The translations under genes and the position numbers were made by a program. Source: an uncultured cyanobacterium (GTDB lineage Bacteria > Cyanobacteriota > Cyanobacteriia > Cyanobacteriales > Geitlerinemataceae). From it: 64,000 nt of DNA. The stretch's first letter is position 1, and each line of letters opens with the position of its first letter. Shown here piece by piece: positions 12,205 to 24,066 of this stretch. Location of the stretch: NCBI GenBank assembly GCA_937899645.1, contig CALCCD010000066.1:1-64000 (forward strand), read 5' to 3'. The notes beneath the pieces were generated by a model. It searched no databases, was not told where the DNA came from, and saw only the letters and a list, made by a program, of their open reading frames with translations.

Positions 12205-13479
12205 GCTCTGGTTTAGGCTTTGGTTGACCCGAATCCGGCAGGCGCAGAGCGCTGCCACCAGCAACGCCAAGCCGCCGCACATCACCGCCAGGAGCTGACT
12301 GTCGCCGAACCAATTTTCGATCGCCCAGCCCAGCCCAAGCGCAGCGACAATCTGCGGGATAGTAATAAAGGCGTTGAACAGGCCGATATAAACGCCACGA
12401 TCGCCCGTCGGCAGCACTGGCGTCAGCATCGCGTAAGGCATTGACAGCGTGCTCGCCCAGGCGATCCCGAATCCCGCCATCGGCAGCACGATCCAGCCCG
12501 CACTCGGCATCCACCCCAAGCTCAGCAGCGCGACTCCACCGATCGCCAGACTCGCCGCATGGATCGTCCGACAGCCGAAGTGATCGGTCAGGCGCGGCAG
12601 CAACAGCGAGAATCCGAGACACACAGCGTTATAGGCCGCGAAACAGAGTCCCGCCCACTGGATGCCCTCGCGGTAAGCGTCGCTCGCTTCATCGTAGGCT
12701 CCGAAAAAGTGATGCGCCACCGCAGGCGAGAAGTTAATGAAGAAGCAAAAGATCCCCAGCCAGGTGAAGAACTGGACCAAGCCCAGATCGCGCATTGTCG
12801 GCGGCATCTCGCGCAGCAGCTTGCCAAGCTGAAAATCATCTTCGCGATCGAGGCGACTCTGACGCGGCTTGCGCTCCTCTGTCGTCCGCAGCGTCCAGAT
12901 CACCGTCGCCAAGAACACCGCCGCGCCCAGGTAGTACGCCCAGCGCACCGTCAGCGGAATGCCCAGACCCTGCGGCGCGATATCTAGCCAGACAAATAGC
13001 CGCTCTAGCGACCAGGGCGCGATCGACGCCAAAATGGCCCCCGTACCGATACACAAGCTCTGCATCGCAAACCCCGGCGCTTGCTGACCGGTCGGTTCGG
13101 TCAAATCGGCCACCGTCGCCCGCAGCGGCTCCATGCTGACGTTAATCGCCGTATCCATCACCCAAAGTAGCCCCACCGCCATCCACAGCGTCGAAACGTG
13201 AGGCATGGCGACCAGCGCCAGGGAACTGACGATCGCGCCCACCAAAACATAGGGATGGCGTCTGCCAAAGCGACACCAGGTGCGATCGCTGAGATAACCG
13301 ATAATCGGCTGCACCATCAGACCTGAGATCGGCGCAGCCAGCCACAGCAGCGGGATCTGCTCCGGATTCGCGCCCAGATACTCGTAGATAGCGCTCGTAT
13401 TTGTCATCTGAAGCGCCCAGCCGAACTGAATCCCCAAGAAGCCGAAGCTCATATTCCAGAGCTGCGCGCCACCGAGCAC
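12184..13479 (-). CDS. MFS transporter (SLC45/GPH-like sugar permease)
   Basis: MSFGFLGIQFGWALQMTNTSAIYEYLGANPEQIPLLWLAAPISGLMVQPIIGYLSDRTWCRFGRRHPYVLVGA; start uncertain (GTG at 13479 used). Confidence 0.85.
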   Translation of the reverse strand: MLGGAQLWNMSFGFLGIQFGWALQMTNTSAIYEYLGANPEQIPLLWLAAPISGLMVQPIIGYLSDRTWCRFGRRHPYVLVGAIVSSLALVAMPHVSTLWMAVGLLWVMDTAINVSMEPLRATVADLTEPTGQQAPGFAMQSLCIGTGAILASIAPWSLERLFVWLDIAPQGLGIPLTVRWAYYLGAAVFLATVIWTLRTTEERKPRQSRLDREDDFQLGKLLREMPPTMRDLGLVQFFTWLGIFCFFINFSPAVAHHFFGAYDEASDAYREGIQWAGLCFAAYNAVCLGFSLLLPRLTDHFGCRTIHAASLAIGGVALLSLGWMPSAGWIVLPMAGFGIAWASTLSMPYAMLTPVLPTGDRGVYIGLFNAFITIPQIVAALGLGWAIENWFGDSQLLAVMCGGLALLVAALCACRIRVNQSLNQSLTTAGE

Positions 13480-13662
13480 TGCGGTCGGCGGTGCTTTGTC
13501 ATATTGGGGCGCTTCTGCCGAACCAGCCTCGGCCTTGGGAACAAAAGAATCTAGATACGTATTGTGAGAGTCGATAGCAAAAAATGGGGTAAACGGTGCA
13601 TCCCTATCTTAATCGGGAGACTCGTATACCCCACCTGTGTCCTAGGGCAGAATTCGATTCGC

Positions 13663-14139
13663 TCAGGACGCCGGAACCAGCACTTCCGTCAGCGGCATCC
13701 AGTTGCAGACGCGATCGCCGCCGACCTCTACGACCACCTTGACGCGCGGCTCGAGCTTCGGCAGTGTCACCAGATATTCCAGTTCCTGACGCGACAGTAC
13801 TTTCCCGTCAATAATCCAAATAACCAGCCCTTTGGCATACTCCGGCAGGTTGTCGAGCTGCGTCTTGACGATCGGCGGCACGAAATACACCGGCCCCGAG
13901 GCCCCGTCACTAAAATCCTGCTTGCCCAAGTGCGGCGGGCGCACGCCGTGAACGCCCATTAGATACGCTGCCAAATCGCCCAGACCGCGCGCGTTGAGGG
14001 TCAGGCTCAGATAGCCCGCTGCGCGAATCCGGCGTTGGTAGCGCCCTTCGTAGCCGCCCTCGAGCGGTGCGTACATGCCCAGCGCGCCCGATCGCTCCAG
14101 ATCTTTGACAATTTTGTTTCCGAATTCCAGCAGTGCCAT
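13663..14139 (-). CDS. ndhN: NAD(P)H-quinone oxidoreductase subunit N
   Basis: MALLEFGNKIVKDLERSGALGMYAPLEGGYEGRYQRRIRAAGY..; divergent from the rplC cluster. Confidence 0.93.
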   Translation of the reverse strand: MALLEFGNKIVKDLERSGALGMYAPLEGGYEGRYQRRIRAAGYLSLTLNARGLGDLAAYLMGVHGVRPPHLGKQDFSDGASGPVYFVPPIVKTQLDNLPEYAKGLVIWIIDGKVLSRQELEYLVTLPKLEPRVKVVVEVGGDRVCNWMPLTEVLVPAS

Positions 14140-14452
14140 CGATTGTTTCGTCCCGGTCGCGGGTGTAGGAGTGTGCGGCGCAAGCCGATGGGTCACTGGG
14201 TCACAGTTGCCATCGAGCCAGCAGGGTCGATCGCCCGCACCAAGCGCGGCAATCGTACGAGCAGTATACCGTCGGACTCCTCCGCGCGCCGAAGTGCAGC
14301 TCCGATGCAAACTCGCTAGCGCGATCGTTGCCGCCTGCCGATCTCGTCAGAGAGCGGCCCCGCGAATCGGTCGATCGTGGAGCCGAACGCCCTCGATATT
14401 CAGCATCAAAAATCGCTTTAGAAGCCCCGATCGAAAAATATCAGTCAAATGC

Positions 14453-14481
14453 TGGACAATCACCGAGCATCTCCCTATAAT
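14453..14481 (+). promoter_or_regulatory. Candidate sigma70-type promoter for the rplC operon
   Basis: tggaca (14453-14458), 17-nt spacer, tataat (14476-14481). Confidence 0.6.
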
Positions 14482-14891
14482 CAGTACCCGCGAATGAAAT
14501 CTGGTTAGAAGCCAGAGAGCACACCTCCTTATTAAGTTTCAGTCGCGAGTCCGAAGCACAAGCAAGATCGAGAGTCCGCCACTAGCGGGTGTATGGCCTT
14601 GCAAACGCGACTTCCTCCAAGAGAGCGAGTCGCCGGGATACTGGAAAGCTCTACGAGGGCTATCTAAGTCCTTCGCCCAAGCAAGTGAAACAGTTGCTTC
14701 CCACCGGGCGACTTCGGACATTGGGTTTTGACCCTCTAAATAAGAAGCGTCAATCCATACGTGAGAGGGATACTCATCCGCTCGACATGGCGATTTTGCT
14801 GCGTCGAACGGTTAGCGCGCGTCCGCGCGGGCGAACGAGTTTCCACTCCGGTCAAGCGTGTGTAGTCATCGAGCAAAAGGAGCAGAGAGAA

Positions 14892-15530
14892 GTGTCTGTT
14901 GGCATTCTTGGCACCAAGGTTGGCATGACCCAAGTTTTCAGTGAAGACGGGGCTGCTATTCCTGTAACCGTGATCGAAGCTGGCCCGTGCAGCATCACAC
15001 AGATCAAAACGAAAGAGACGGACGGCTACGAAGCCGTTCAAATCGGCTACGGCGCAGTCAAGTCCAAAGCCCTCAACAAACCGAAGCTCGGCCACCTGGC
15101 CAAGTCGGAGACCGATCCGGTTCGCCATCTGTGCGAGTACCGAACCCAATCCGTTGGCGACTACGAACTCGGTCAAGCGCTCCTGGCAGATGTCTTTACC
15201 GAAGGTCAGCTCGTTGACGTGGCCGGACAAACCATCGGTCGCGGCTTCGCGGGCTACCAAAAGCGTCACAACTTCAGTCGCGGACCCATGTCCCACGGCT
15301 CGAAGAACCACCGCCAGCCCGGTTCGACCGGTGCGGGTACGACTCCCGGTCGCATCTACCCCGGTAAGCGCATGGCCGGTCAGATGGGCGCGAAGCGCGT
15401 CAGCATCCGCAAGCTCGAGGTGGTGAAAGTCGATGCCGAGCGCAACTTGCTCCTCATCAAAGGCGGCGTCCCCGGTAAGGCCGGTACGCTCCTGAGCATC
15501 ACCCCCGCGACCATCGTCGGTCAGCAGTAA
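14892..15530 (+). CDS. rplC: 50S ribosomal protein L3
   Basis: (M)[35 protein letters not shown] start at 14892. Confidence 0.97.
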   Translation: MSVGILGTKVGMTQVFSEDGAAIPVTVIEAGPCSITQIKTKETDGYEAVQIGYGAVKSKALNKPKLGHLAKSETDPVRHLCEYRTQSVGDYELGQALLADVFTEGQLVDVAGQTIGRGFAGYQKRHNFSRGPMSHGSKNHRQPGSTGAGTTPGRIYPGKRMAGQMGAKRVSIRKLEVVKVDAERNLLLIKGGVPGKAGTLLSITPATIVGQQ

Positions 15531-15589
15531 TCGAAACACTCGAAACCGAGCAAGCCCGGAGAAAGTCCGGAAAAAGTTAAGTAACAGCA

Positions 15590-16222
15590 ATGGCTAACTG
15601 TGTCGTTCGCAACTGGGAAGGCGCTGAGGTGGGTAACGTCAGCCTCGACTTGAAAGTTGCTAAAGAAGAAAATGCCCAGCACATCGTGCACCGGGCCGTA
15701 ATCCGTCAGCTTCACAACTCCCGCCAAGGGACGGCTTCGACCAAAACCCGCGCGGAAGTGCGCGGCGGTGGCCGCAAGCCCTGGCGTCAAAAAGGTACGG
15801 GTCGCGCCCGCGCCGGTTCGAGCCGCTCGCCGCTGTGGCGTGGTGGTGGTGTCATCTTTGGCCCCAAGCCCCGCGACTTCAGCCTGAAGATGAACCGCAA
15901 GGAGCGTCGTCTAGCACTGCGTACGGCACTTCAGTCCCGCGTAGAAGACACGATAGTCGCGGAAGGTTTTGCGGATAACTTCTCGCGCCCGAGCACGAAA
16001 GAACTCGTGTCGGCCTTCGGTCGTTGGGGTATCGAAGCGGGTTCAAAAGTGCTTGTCATCCTCGACGAAGCACCGGAAAACGTGGTGCTCTCGGCGCGTA
16101 ACATCGAGCGCGTCAAGCTGATCCGCGCCGACCAGCTCAATGTGTTCGACCTGCTGCATGCGGACTTCATCGTCACCACCGCATCCAGCCTCGACAAGAT
16201 TAAGGAGGTTTACGGTGAGTAG
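15590..16222 (+). CDS. rplD: 50S ribosomal protein L4
   Basis: [40 protein letters not shown]. Confidence 0.97.
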   Translation: MANCVVRNWEGAEVGNVSLDLKVAKEENAQHIVHRAVIRQLHNSRQGTASTKTRAEVRGGGRKPWRQKGTGRARAGSSRSPLWRGGGVIFGPKPRDFSLKMNRKERRLALRTALQSRVEDTIVAEGFADNFSRPSTKELVSAFGRWGIEAGSKVLVILDEAPENVVLSARNIERVKLIRADQLNVFDLLHADFIVTTASSLDKIKEVYGE

Positions 16223-16520
16223 AACGGTTGAAGAACGCAATCTGGCAGATCTGATTCTCCGTCCGCTAATCACGGAGAAGGCCAACCTGGGCATGGAAAA
16301 CAATCACTACACCTTCGAGGTCGTGCTGAAAGCCACCAAGCCCCAAATCAAACTGGCGATCGAGCAGCTCTTCGACGTCAAAGTTCTGAAGGTCAACACG
16401 TCGGTTAAAGCTCGCAAGCAGAAGCGCGTCGGTCGCTTCATCGGCTACAAGCCCCAATACAAGCGCGCGATCGTGACCCTCGCCGAAGGCGATTCCATCC
16501 CGCTGTTCCCGGATGTATAA
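16215..16520 (+). CDS. rplW: 50S ribosomal protein L23
   Basis: [30 protein letters not shown] at 16215 overlapping the rplD end. Confidence 0.95.
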   Translation: MSRTVEERNLADLILRPLITEKANLGMENNHYTFEVVLKATKPQIKLAIEQLFDVKVLKVNTSVKARKQKRVGRFIGYKPQYKRAIVTLAEGDSIPLFPDV

Positions 16521-16611
16521 GGTCGGCACCTGCCGCACTGAGGCATTGAATCCTCGACAGAATCATCGATTCGACGCCACCTAGAGAACTCAACAGTACG
16601 ATTGAAGAAAC

Positions 16612-17475
16612 ATGGGTATCCGTTCCTACCGGCCATATACTCCGAGCACGCGCGACTACAGCGTTTCTGACTTTGCAGAAATCACGCGCAGCAAGCCGGA
16701 AAAATCGCTCACCAAGCACGTCCATCGCAAGAAGGGCCGCAACAACCGCGGTGTGATCACCTGCCGTCACCGTGGCGGCGGCCACAAGCGCCTCTATCGC
16801 TTCATCGACTTCCGTCGCGACAAGCGCGATATGCCCGCAACGGTTCTGCACATCGAGTACGACCCGAACCGTAACGCTCGCATCGCCCTCGTTCAGTACG
16901 AAGACGGCGAGAAGCGCTACATCCTTCACCCCAACGGTCTGGCTGTCGGTTCGACGGTTATCGCTGGCGCGGAAGCCCCCATCGAGCTGGGCAATGCAAT
17001 GCCCCTTGGCGAGATTCCTCTGGGTGAAACCGTTCACAACATCGAACTCTACCCCGGACGCGGTGGCCAAATGGCCCGCGCAGCCGGTACGGGCGCGCAA
17101 GTGATGGCAAAAGAAGGGGGCTACGTCACCCTCAAGCTGCCGTCGAGCGAAGTCCGCATGGTTCGCCGCGAGTGCTACGCCACCATCGGCGCGATCGGCA
17201 ACGCTGACATCCGCAACATCACTGTCGGTAAAGCCGGACGGACGCGCTGGAAAGGCCGTCGCCCGCAGGTTCGCGGTAGTGTCATGAACCCTTGCGATCA
17301 CCCGCACGGTGGTGGTGAAGGTCGTGCGCCGATCGGCCGCAGTGGCCCGGTGACCCCTTGGGGTAAGCCCGCGCTCGGTAAGAAAACGCGTAAGAAGAAC
17401 AAAGGCAGCGATAAGTTCATCGTCCGTCGCCGTCGTAAGTCCTCCAAGCGTAGTCGTGGCGGTCGCGACAGCTAG
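16612..17475 (+). CDS. rplB: 50S ribosomal protein L2
   Basis: [49 protein letters not shown]. Confidence 0.98.
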   Translation: MGIRSYRPYTPSTRDYSVSDFAEITRSKPEKSLTKHVHRKKGRNNRGVITCRHRGGGHKRLYRFIDFRRDKRDMPATVLHIEYDPNRNARIALVQYEDGEKRYILHPNGLAVGSTVIAGAEAPIELGNAMPLGEIPLGETVHNIELYPGRGGQMARAAGTGAQVMAKEGGYVTLKLPSSEVRMVRRECYATIGAIGNADIRNITVGKAGRTRWKGRRPQVRGSVMNPCDHPHGGGEGRAPIGRSGPVTPWGKPALGKKTRKKNKGSDKFIVRRRRKSSKRSRGGRDS

Positions 17476-17547
17476 AGCCCAGCTTGCTTCGGCTGGTGCA
17501 CTTAAGAGTTACGGAAGAACGGAAAGATTTAGCTTCAGGACAATCCC

Positions 17548-17826
17548 ATGGGCAGATCCCTTAAAAAAGGCCCCTTTATTGCGGGCCACTTGATGAAAAA
17601 GATCGACGCGCTGAACGCCAAGGGCGACAAGCAAGTCATCAAAACCTGGTCGCGCGCATCGACGATCGTCCCACAGATGATCGGCCACACGATCGCGGTG
17701 CACAACGGGCGCACCCACGTTCCCGTGTTCGTGACCGAGCAAATGGTCGGCCACAAGCTGGGTGAATTCGCCCTGACGCGCACCTTTAAAGGTCACGCGA
17801 AGAGCGACAAAAAGGCTCGCCGCTAA
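17548..17826 (+). CDS. rpsS: 30S ribosomal protein S19
   Basis: [47 protein letters not shown]. Confidence 0.98.
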   Translation: MGRSLKKGPFIAGHLMKKIDALNAKGDKQVIKTWSRASTIVPQMIGHTIAVHNGRTHVPVFVTEQMVGHKLGEFALTRTFKGHAKSDKKARR

Positions 17827-17869
17827 TTAACCAACTATTAGCTGACAACTATCCGAAGGAGAAGCCGAA

Positions 17870-18223
17870 ATGGCTGTTGACACTAGAGAACAAGGTAAGG
17901 CGATCGCCCGCTACATCCGCATGTCCCCCCGCAAGGTGCGCCGCGTCCTCGATCAGATTCGCGGTCGCTCTTACCGCGAGGCGCTGATCGTCCTCGAATT
18001 CATGCCCTACCGCGCCTGCGATCCCATCCTGAAAGTCCTGCGTTCCGCCGTTGCAAACGCGGAGAACAACCTCGGCCTCGATCCGGCAACGTTGGTTGTT
18101 TCCGAAGCGTTCGCCGACCAGGGTCCCGCTCTGAAGCGGTATCGCCCCCGCGCCCAAGGCCGCGCCTATATGATTCGCAAGCCGACCTGCCACATCACTG
18201 TCGCTGTCGCGCCGCAAGACTAG
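17870..18223 (+). CDS. rplV: 50S ribosomal protein L22
   Basis: [50 protein letters not shown]. Confidence 0.97.
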   Translation: MAVDTREQGKAIARYIRMSPRKVRRVLDQIRGRSYREALIVLEFMPYRACDPILKVLRSAVANAENNLGLDPATLVVSEAFADQGPALKRYRPRAQGRAYMIRKPTCHITVAVAPQD

Positions 18224-18278
18224 GGCTTACAAGTCAGATAAGGCCATAAAAGATAAGGGACTTACAGAAGGAAAAACC

Positions 18279-19010
18279 GTGGGACAAAAGATTCATCCAG
18301 TAGGCTTTCGCCTAGGCATTACCCAAGAGCACCGCTCGCGCTGGTTCGCGGAGGGCAACCGCTACCCCGAGCTGCTACAGGAGGACGCCAAAATTCGCGA
18401 GTACGTTCGCAAGAACCTTAACAACGCCGGTATCTCTGACGTTCGTATCGAGCGCAAGGCCGAGCAAATTGACCTCGAAATCCGCACGGCACGTCCCGGC
18501 GTGGTCGTCGGTCGTGGCGGCAGCGGCATCGAAAGTCTGCGCGCCAGCCTACAGCAAATGCTCGGCGACACCAGTCGCCAGATTCGCATCAACGTCGTGG
18601 AAGTCACCCGCGTCGATGCTGACGCCGCGCTGATTGCAGACTACATCGCCCAGCAGCTCGAGCGCCGGGTTTCGTTCCGCCGCGTCGTTCGTCAAACGAT
18701 CCAGCGCGCTCAGCGTGCTGGTGTCGAAGGCATCAAGATTCAGGTCGGCGGCCGTCTGAACGGTGCGGAAATCGCACGTTCTGAGTGGACGCGCGAAGGT
18801 CGCGTCCCCCTGCACACGCTGCGGGCTGACATCGACTACAACTACTGCACGGCGCAGACCATCTACGGCATCTTGGGCATCAAAGTCTGGGTCTTCAAGG
18901 GTGAAATCATCCCCGGTCAAGAGAATGCTCCGCCGCCGCCGCCGAGCGCTCAGCCCCGCCGTCGCCAATCGCGCCGCCGTCAGTTTGAAGATCGATCGAA
19001 CGAAGGCTAG
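18279..19010 (+). CDS. rpsC: 30S ribosomal protein S3
   Basis: [39 protein letters not shown] start. Confidence 0.98.
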   Translation: MGQKIHPVGFRLGITQEHRSRWFAEGNRYPELLQEDAKIREYVRKNLNNAGISDVRIERKAEQIDLEIRTARPGVVVGRGGSGIESLRASLQQMLGDTSRQIRINVVEVTRVDADAALIADYIAQQLERRVSFRRVVRQTIQRAQRAGVEGIKIQVGGRLNGAEIARSEWTREGRVPLHTLRADIDYNYCTAQTIYGILGIKVWVFKGEIIPGQENAPPPPPSAQPRRRQSRRRQFEDRSNEG

Positions 19011-19055
19011 AGCTCTCGCCCAGTCCTTCGACTATTACGTCTATTCGAGTCAGTC

Positions 19056-19466
19056 ATGTTAAGTCCAAAGCGTACTAAATTCCGCAAGCAGCACCGGGGT
19101 CGGATGACCGGGATGGCCTTTCGCGGCAACAAGCTTGATTTCGGCGATTACGGCCTGCAAGCGATCGAACCCTCCTGGATCACCTCGCGCCAAATCGAGG
19201 CCAGCCGCCGAGCCATGACCCGCTACGTCCGCCGGGGCGGGAAAATCTGGATTCGCATTTTCCCCGACAAGCCCGTGACAATGCGCCCCGCCGAAACCCG
19301 GATGGGTTCGGGTAAGGGTAACCCAGAGTTTTGGGTCGCTGTCGTCAAGCCCGGTCGCATCATGTTCGAGATTGCCGGTGTTCCCGAAAGCACCGCACGG
19401 GAAGCCATGCGCCTCGCGGCCTTCAAGCTGCCGATCAAAACGAAATTCGTCAAGCGCGAAGCCTAA
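19056..19466 (+). CDS. rplP: 50S ribosomal protein L16
   Basis: [52 protein letters not shown]-like sequence. Confidence 0.98.
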   Translation: MLSPKRTKFRKQHRGRMTGMAFRGNKLDFGDYGLQAIEPSWITSRQIEASRRAMTRYVRRGGKIWIRIFPDKPVTMRPAETRMGSGKGNPEFWVAVVKPGRIMFEIAGVPESTAREAMRLAAFKLPIKTKFVKREA

Positions 19467-19497
19467 GAGAGGAGTCCCAGAGAGGAGAAACAGAATC

Positions 19498-19779
19498 GTG
19501 TCATTACCCAAGATCGACGAAGTGCGCACGCTGAGCGATGAAGACATCGCAGCGCAAGTGGTCGAAACCAAGAAGCAACTGTTCGAACTTCGCATGCAGA
19601 AGGCGATCGGTCAGTTCGAGGGGCCGCACCAGTTCAAGCACCTCAAGCACCGCCTCGCGCAACTGCTGACCGTCGAGAGCCAGCGCCAAGCGCAAGTCGC
19701 CGCAACCGCAGAGCCCGCGCCTTCCGCCGAAGCTGCGCCCGAGCCCACGGCCGAATCTGCTGAGCCTGCCGAAAGCTGA
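19498..19779 (+). CDS. rpmC: 50S ribosomal protein L29 with Ala/Glu/Pro-rich tail
   Basis: (M)SLPKIDEVRTLSDEDIAAQVVETKKQLFELRMQKAIGQFEGPHQFKHLKHRLAQLLTV; GTG start at 19498. Confidence 0.93.
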   Translation: MSLPKIDEVRTLSDEDIAAQVVETKKQLFELRMQKAIGQFEGPHQFKHLKHRLAQLLTVESQRQAQVAATAEPAPSAEAAPEPTAESAEPAES

Positions 19780-19830
19780 AAGCTTCGCTTTTCCCGTCCC
19801 CGAACTCACGCCCCGAACTCATAGAATTCC

Positions 19831-20082
19831 ATGGCAGTTAAAGAACGAGTCGGCACTGTCGTCAGCAACAAGATGGATAAAACCGTCGTTGTGGCGATCG
19901 AAGACCGAGTCCCCCACCCCAAGTACGGCAAAACGATCGTACAAACCAAGCGCTACAAAGCCCACGACGAAGAGAACGCTTGCAATGAAGGCGATCGCGT
20001 TCGCATCCGCGAAACCCGCCCGAAGAGCAAAACCAAGCGCTGGGCGGTCGTCGAGACGATCGAAGCCGCATCGCAGCTCTAG
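19831..20082 (+). CDS. rpsQ: 30S ribosomal protein S17
   Basis: [34 protein letters not shown]. Confidence 0.97.
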   Translation: MAVKERVGTVVSNKMDKTVVVAIEDRVPHPKYGKTIVQTKRYKAHDEENACNEGDRVRIRETRPKSKTKRWAVVETIEAASQL

Positions 20083-20126
20083 CCGCGCGCCGCATACCCC
20101 CGATTGAGGATTGAGGAAAATCCACC

Positions 20127-20492
20127 GTGATTCAAAAAGAGTCTTACTTAAACGTTGCTGACAACAGCGGTGCGCGCAAGCTGATGTGCATTCGCGTGCT
20201 GGGCAACAACCGCACCTACGCCAGAGTTGGCGATACGATCGTTGCGGTCGTCAAGGATGCGATCCCCAACATGGGCGTTAAGCGATCGGACATCGTCCGC
20301 GCCGTCGTCGTCCGCACGAAGAAAAACTTGCTCCGCTCCAGTGGCATGAGCATTCGCTTCGACGATAACGCCGCCGTGATCGTCAACACCGACGGCAACC
20401 CCAAAGGAACTCGCGTCTTCGGCCCCGTCGCGCGCGAACTGCGGGACAAAAACTTCACGAAAATCGTTTCGCTCGCTCCGGAGGTTCTTTAA
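20127..20492 (+). CDS. rplN: 50S ribosomal protein L14
   Basis: [29 protein letters not shown] start. Confidence 0.98.
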   Translation: MIQKESYLNVADNSGARKLMCIRVLGNNRTYARVGDTIVAVVKDAIPNMGVKRSDIVRAVVVRTKKNLLRSSGMSIRFDDNAAVIVNTDGNPKGTRVFGPVARELRDKNFTKIVSLAPEVL

Positions 20493-20495
20493 ACC

Positions 20496-20846
20496 ATGGC
20501 AAAGTTCGGCAAAAAGAACCTGCATCCCCAAAAGATGCACGTCAAAAAAGGAGACACCGTCCAGGTCATCTCCGGTAAGGACAAAGGCAAAGTCGGTGAG
20601 GTGATCGCCGCGCTGCCGAAGACGAGCCAAATCGTCGTCCAGGGCGTCAACGTCCGCACCAAACACGTCAAACCGCAGCAGGAAGGCGAGTCCGGCCAAA
20701 TTCGTACCTACGAAGCGCCGATCCACAGCTCTAACGCCATGCTGTATTCCACGAAGGAGAAAGTGGCCAGCCGCGTTTGCTACACCTTCACGGAAGACGG
20801 CAAAAAGGTGCGCAAGCTCAAAAAAACGGGCGAAATTATCGACTAG
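20496..20846 (+). CDS. rplX: 50S ribosomal protein L24
   Basis: [24 protein letters not shown]. Confidence 0.97.
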   Translation: MAKFGKKNLHPQKMHVKKGDTVQVISGKDKGKVGEVIAALPKTSQIVVQGVNVRTKHVKPQQEGESGQIRTYEAPIHSSNAMLYSTKEKVASRVCYTFTEDGKKVRKLKKTGEIID

Positions 20847-20915
20847 GCGAGCCCTTCGCCCTCTCCGTGAAGTCCTGACAACGACCAGGGCGCTTACTCC
20901 GTTAGGAAGCCACTC

Positions 20916-21461
20916 ATGACACAGCGACTGAAAACCCTTTACACCGGAACGATCGTCCCGAAGCTCACCGAGCAGTTCGGCTACACGAACGTCCACCAAG
21001 TTCCCAAACTGGCCAAGGTCACGATCAACCGCGGTCTGGGCGAAGCGTCGCAGAACGCGAAAGCCCTCGAATCCTCCACCCGAGAGCTCGCTATCATCGC
21101 CGGTCAGAAGCCCGTCGTGACACGAGCGCGCAAATCGATTGCAGGCTTCAAAGTCCGCGAAGGCATGCCCGTGGGCATCATGGTTACGCTGCGTGCCGAG
21201 CGCATGTACGCTTTCCTCGATCGACTCATCAACTTGTCCCTGCCTCGCATTCGCGACTTTCGCGGCGTCAGCCCCAACAGCTTCGACGGTCGTGGTAACT
21301 ACACCCTCGGCGTCCGCGAGCAGCTGATCTTCCCCGAGGTCGAGTACGACGAAATCGATCAGATCCGAGGAATGGACATCTCGATCGTGACGACAGCAAC
21401 GAACGACGAAGAAGGTCGCGCGCTGCTTAAAGAAATGGGAATGCCCTTCCGAACGAACTGA
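20916..21461 (+). CDS. rplE: 50S ribosomal protein L5
   Basis: [47 protein letters not shown]. Confidence 0.98.
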   Translation: MTQRLKTLYTGTIVPKLTEQFGYTNVHQVPKLAKVTINRGLGEASQNAKALESSTRELAIIAGQKPVVTRARKSIAGFKVREGMPVGIMVTLRAERMYAFLDRLINLSLPRIRDFRGVSPNSFDGRGNYTLGVREQLIFPEVEYDEIDQIRGMDISIVTTATNDEEGRALLKEMGMPFRTN

Positions 21462-21484
21462 GGCAGGCTTTAAAAGAGGAAACT

Positions 21485-21886
21485 ATGGCGGTTAACGACA
21501 CCATTGCAGATATGCTCACGCGGATTCGCAACGCGAATCTGGCTAGACACGCCACAACCCGCGTGCCTTCGACGAAAATGACGCGCAACATCGCGAACGT
21601 CCTGAAGGAAGAGGGATTTATTGCGGACTTCAGCGAAACCGGCGAAGGAATCGACCGGATGCTCGAAGTTTCCCTGAAATATAAGGGACGCAATCGCCAG
21701 CCCATTATTCAGTCGCTCAAGCGCGTCAGCAAGCCCGGCCTTCGCGTCTACTCCAACAAGAAAGACCTGCCCCGCGTGTTGGGCGGCATCGGTATCGCGA
21801 TTGTCTCGACTTCTCAAGGCATCATGACCGATCGCGAAGCGCGTCGCCAAGGCGTCGGTGGTGAAGTCCTCTGCTTCGTTTACTAA
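21485..21886 (+). CDS. rpsH: 30S ribosomal protein S8
   Basis: [53 protein letters not shown]. Confidence 0.98.
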   Translation: MAVNDTIADMLTRIRNANLARHATTRVPSTKMTRNIANVLKEEGFIADFSETGEGIDRMLEVSLKYKGRNRQPIIQSLKRVSKPGLRVYSNKKDLPRVLGGIGIAIVSTSQGIMTDREARRQGVGGEVLCFVY

Positions 21887-21981
21887 AGGTTTTACAGGAG
21901 CGTTTTCCGAAGCGCCCCAAGCGGTAGTCCGGCCTCGAGTCCGGCTTGTCGCGCAGTCCACGGAAGTCTCACATTAGGACA

Positions 21982-22521
21982 ATGTCTCGAATTGGTAAGC
22001 GTCCGATCTCGCTCCCGGCAAAAGTAACGGTGAGCATCGACGGACAAACTGTCTCAGTCAAAGGGCCGAAAGGTCAGCTAGAGCGCACCCTGCCCGACGA
22101 AGTCACGGTCGGCCAAGAAGGCGAAACGATCGTCGTCAAGCGCGTTGACGACTCGCGTGTCGCCCGTGCCTGCCACGGCCTCAGCCGCACTCTCGTCGCC
22201 AACATGGTCGAAGGCGTCGAAAAAGGGTTTGAGAAGAAGCTGGAGATCCAAGGCGTCGGTTATCGCGCCCAGGTGAAAGGCAAAAACTTGATCCTGAACG
22301 TCGGCTACAGCCAGCCCGTTGAAGTCGTCCCGCCGGAAGGTATCTCTCTCGCAGTCGAAGCCAATACAAATGTGACCGTCAGCGGCATCGACAAGGAAAT
22401 CGTCGGCAACATCGCCGCGAAGATTCGCGACGTGCGTCCGCCCGAGCCCTACAAAGGCAAAGGCATTCGCTACGCAGGCGAGTACATCCTCCGCAAAGCA
22501 GGCAAGTCAGGTAAGAAGTAG
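21982..22521 (+). CDS. rplF: 50S ribosomal protein L6
   Basis: [36 protein letters not shown] at 21982. Confidence 0.97.
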   Translation: MSRIGKRPISLPAKVTVSIDGQTVSVKGPKGQLERTLPDEVTVGQEGETIVVKRVDDSRVARACHGLSRTLVANMVEGVEKGFEKKLEIQGVGYRAQVKGKNLILNVGYSQPVEVVPPEGISLAVEANTNVTVSGIDKEIVGNIAAKIRDVRPPEPYKGKGIRYAGEYILRKAGKSGKK

Positions 22522-22527
22522 GTCGTC

Positions 22528-22890
22528 ATGAAGCTCAGTCGCAAACAATCCACCCAGCGTCGCCACCGACGCATTCGCCGCAAGCTGTCCGGCACTGCCG
22601 AGCGCCCCAGACTCGCAGTCTTCCGCTCCAACCAGCACATTTACGCCCAGGCGATCGACGATACCGCCGACCGCACCCTGGTATCGGCTTCGACTCTCGA
22701 TGCCGACGTCAAGTCCCAAGACCTCGCGACGGCAACTTGCGAAGCCTCGACAGCTGTGGGCAAACTCGTCGCCGAGCGCTTGAAAGCCAAAGGCATCGAA
22801 AATGTAATCTTCGATCGCGGTGGTAACCTCTACCACGGTCGCGTCAAAGCCCTGGCCGATGCCGCTCGCGAAGCTGGCCTGAACTTCTAG
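22528..22890 (+). CDS. rplR: 50S ribosomal protein L18
   Basis: [57 protein letters not shown]. Confidence 0.97.
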   Translation: MKLSRKQSTQRRHRRIRRKLSGTAERPRLAVFRSNQHIYAQAIDDTADRTLVSASTLDADVKSQDLATATCEASTAVGKLVAERLKAKGIENVIFDRGGNLYHGRVKALADAAREAGLNF

Positions 22891-22915
22891 TCCCCCACCG
22901 AGGAATCATAAAACC

Positions 22916-23449
22916 GTGGCAGAACAACGAGAACGCCGTAAAAAAGGCAATCGCAACCGCGAGAAAGACTCCGAGTGGCAAGAGCGAGTCGTCCAGATTC
23001 GCCGTGTCACCAAGGTCGTCAAAGGTGGTAAAAAACTCAGCTTCCGGGCGATCGTCGTCATCGGTAACGAAAAAGGTCAAGTCGGCGTCGGCGTCGGCAA
23101 AGCCAGCGACGTAATCGGTGCGGTAAAAAAAGGCGTCGCCGATGCCAAGAAGCACCTTGTCACCGTCCCGCTGACCAAAGCGAGTTCCGTGCCCCACCGC
23201 ACGAACGGTCGCGCTGGCGGTGCGAAGGTCATGATGCGTCCGGCAGCGCCCGGTACGGGTGTAATTGCTGGTGGCGCGGTGCGTACCGTCCTCGAACTGT
23301 CGGGCGTGAAAAACATCCTCGCCAAGCAGCTCGGCTCCGGTAGCCCGCTCAACAACGCCCGCGCCGCAGTCGAAGCTCTGCGCTCCCTGCGGACGCTCAG
23401 CGGCGTGGCAAAAGAGCGCGACATCTCGATCGAGAAGCTGTACGCATAG
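22916..23449 (+). CDS. rpsE: 30S ribosomal protein S5
   Basis: [49 protein letters not shown] start. Confidence 0.98.
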   Translation: MAEQRERRKKGNRNREKDSEWQERVVQIRRVTKVVKGGKKLSFRAIVVIGNEKGQVGVGVGKASDVIGAVKKGVADAKKHLVTVPLTKASSVPHRTNGRAGGAKVMMRPAAPGTGVIAGGAVRTVLELSGVKNILAKQLGSGSPLNNARAAVEALRSLRTLSGVAKERDISIEKLYA

Positions 23450-23504
23450 CAGCAGCCTGCCTCCCGCTCGATTGCGAGCTGACAACGACGACATTAGAAA
23501 ACCG

Positions 23505-23948
23505 ATGAGACTCGACGACATCACCCCCAAATCCGGCTCGCAGCGGCGCAAGCGCCGCCTCGGTCGCGGCATCTCCGCCGGTCAAGGCGCGAGCTGCGGT
23601 AAAGGTATGCGCGGCCAAAAAGCGCGCTCCGGTAGCGGCACGCGCCCCGGCTTTGAAGGCGGGCAAATGCCCCTGTACCGCCGCGTGCCCAAGCTGAAGC
23701 ACTTCAAAATTATCAATCCGAAGAACTTCACGGTCGTAAACGTTGCCAAGCTCGCCAGCGCGGCAGCCGGTAGTGAAGTGACGCTCGAATCGCTGATGGA
23801 GTCCGGCGTCGTCACCACCAACGACGGCCCGCTCAAAATCCTCGGCGACGGCGAACTCAGCATCGGCCTGACGGTAAAAGCCGCTGCCTTCACGGCTAAC
23901 GCTCGCCAGAAGATCGAAGCCGCCGGTGGTACGTGTGAAGTGGTCTAG
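23505..23948 (+). CDS. rplO: 50S ribosomal protein L15
   Basis: [46 protein letters not shown] at 23505. Confidence 0.97.
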   Translation: MRLDDITPKSGSQRRKRRLGRGISAGQGASCGKGMRGQKARSGSGTRPGFEGGQMPLYRRVPKLKHFKIINPKNFTVVNVAKLASAAAGSEVTLESLMESGVVTTNDGPLKILGDGELSIGLTVKAAAFTANARQKIEAAGGTCEVV

Positions 23949-24066
23949 CCCGACCTCTAGCCCTTAAACTTCATATTATTGATAGATTGCTGCCAGCCAA
24001 CTTAACCTCGGCTGTCCCAATCAAAGTCCAGTCCATTGACATCAGCCCGTACGAGGTCATCCACAT

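Noticed and set aside
14589-14891. Upstream extension of the rplC ORF
   Set aside because: Conserved L3 begins at the GTG 14892; the upstream part has no L3 similarity and lies in the leader.
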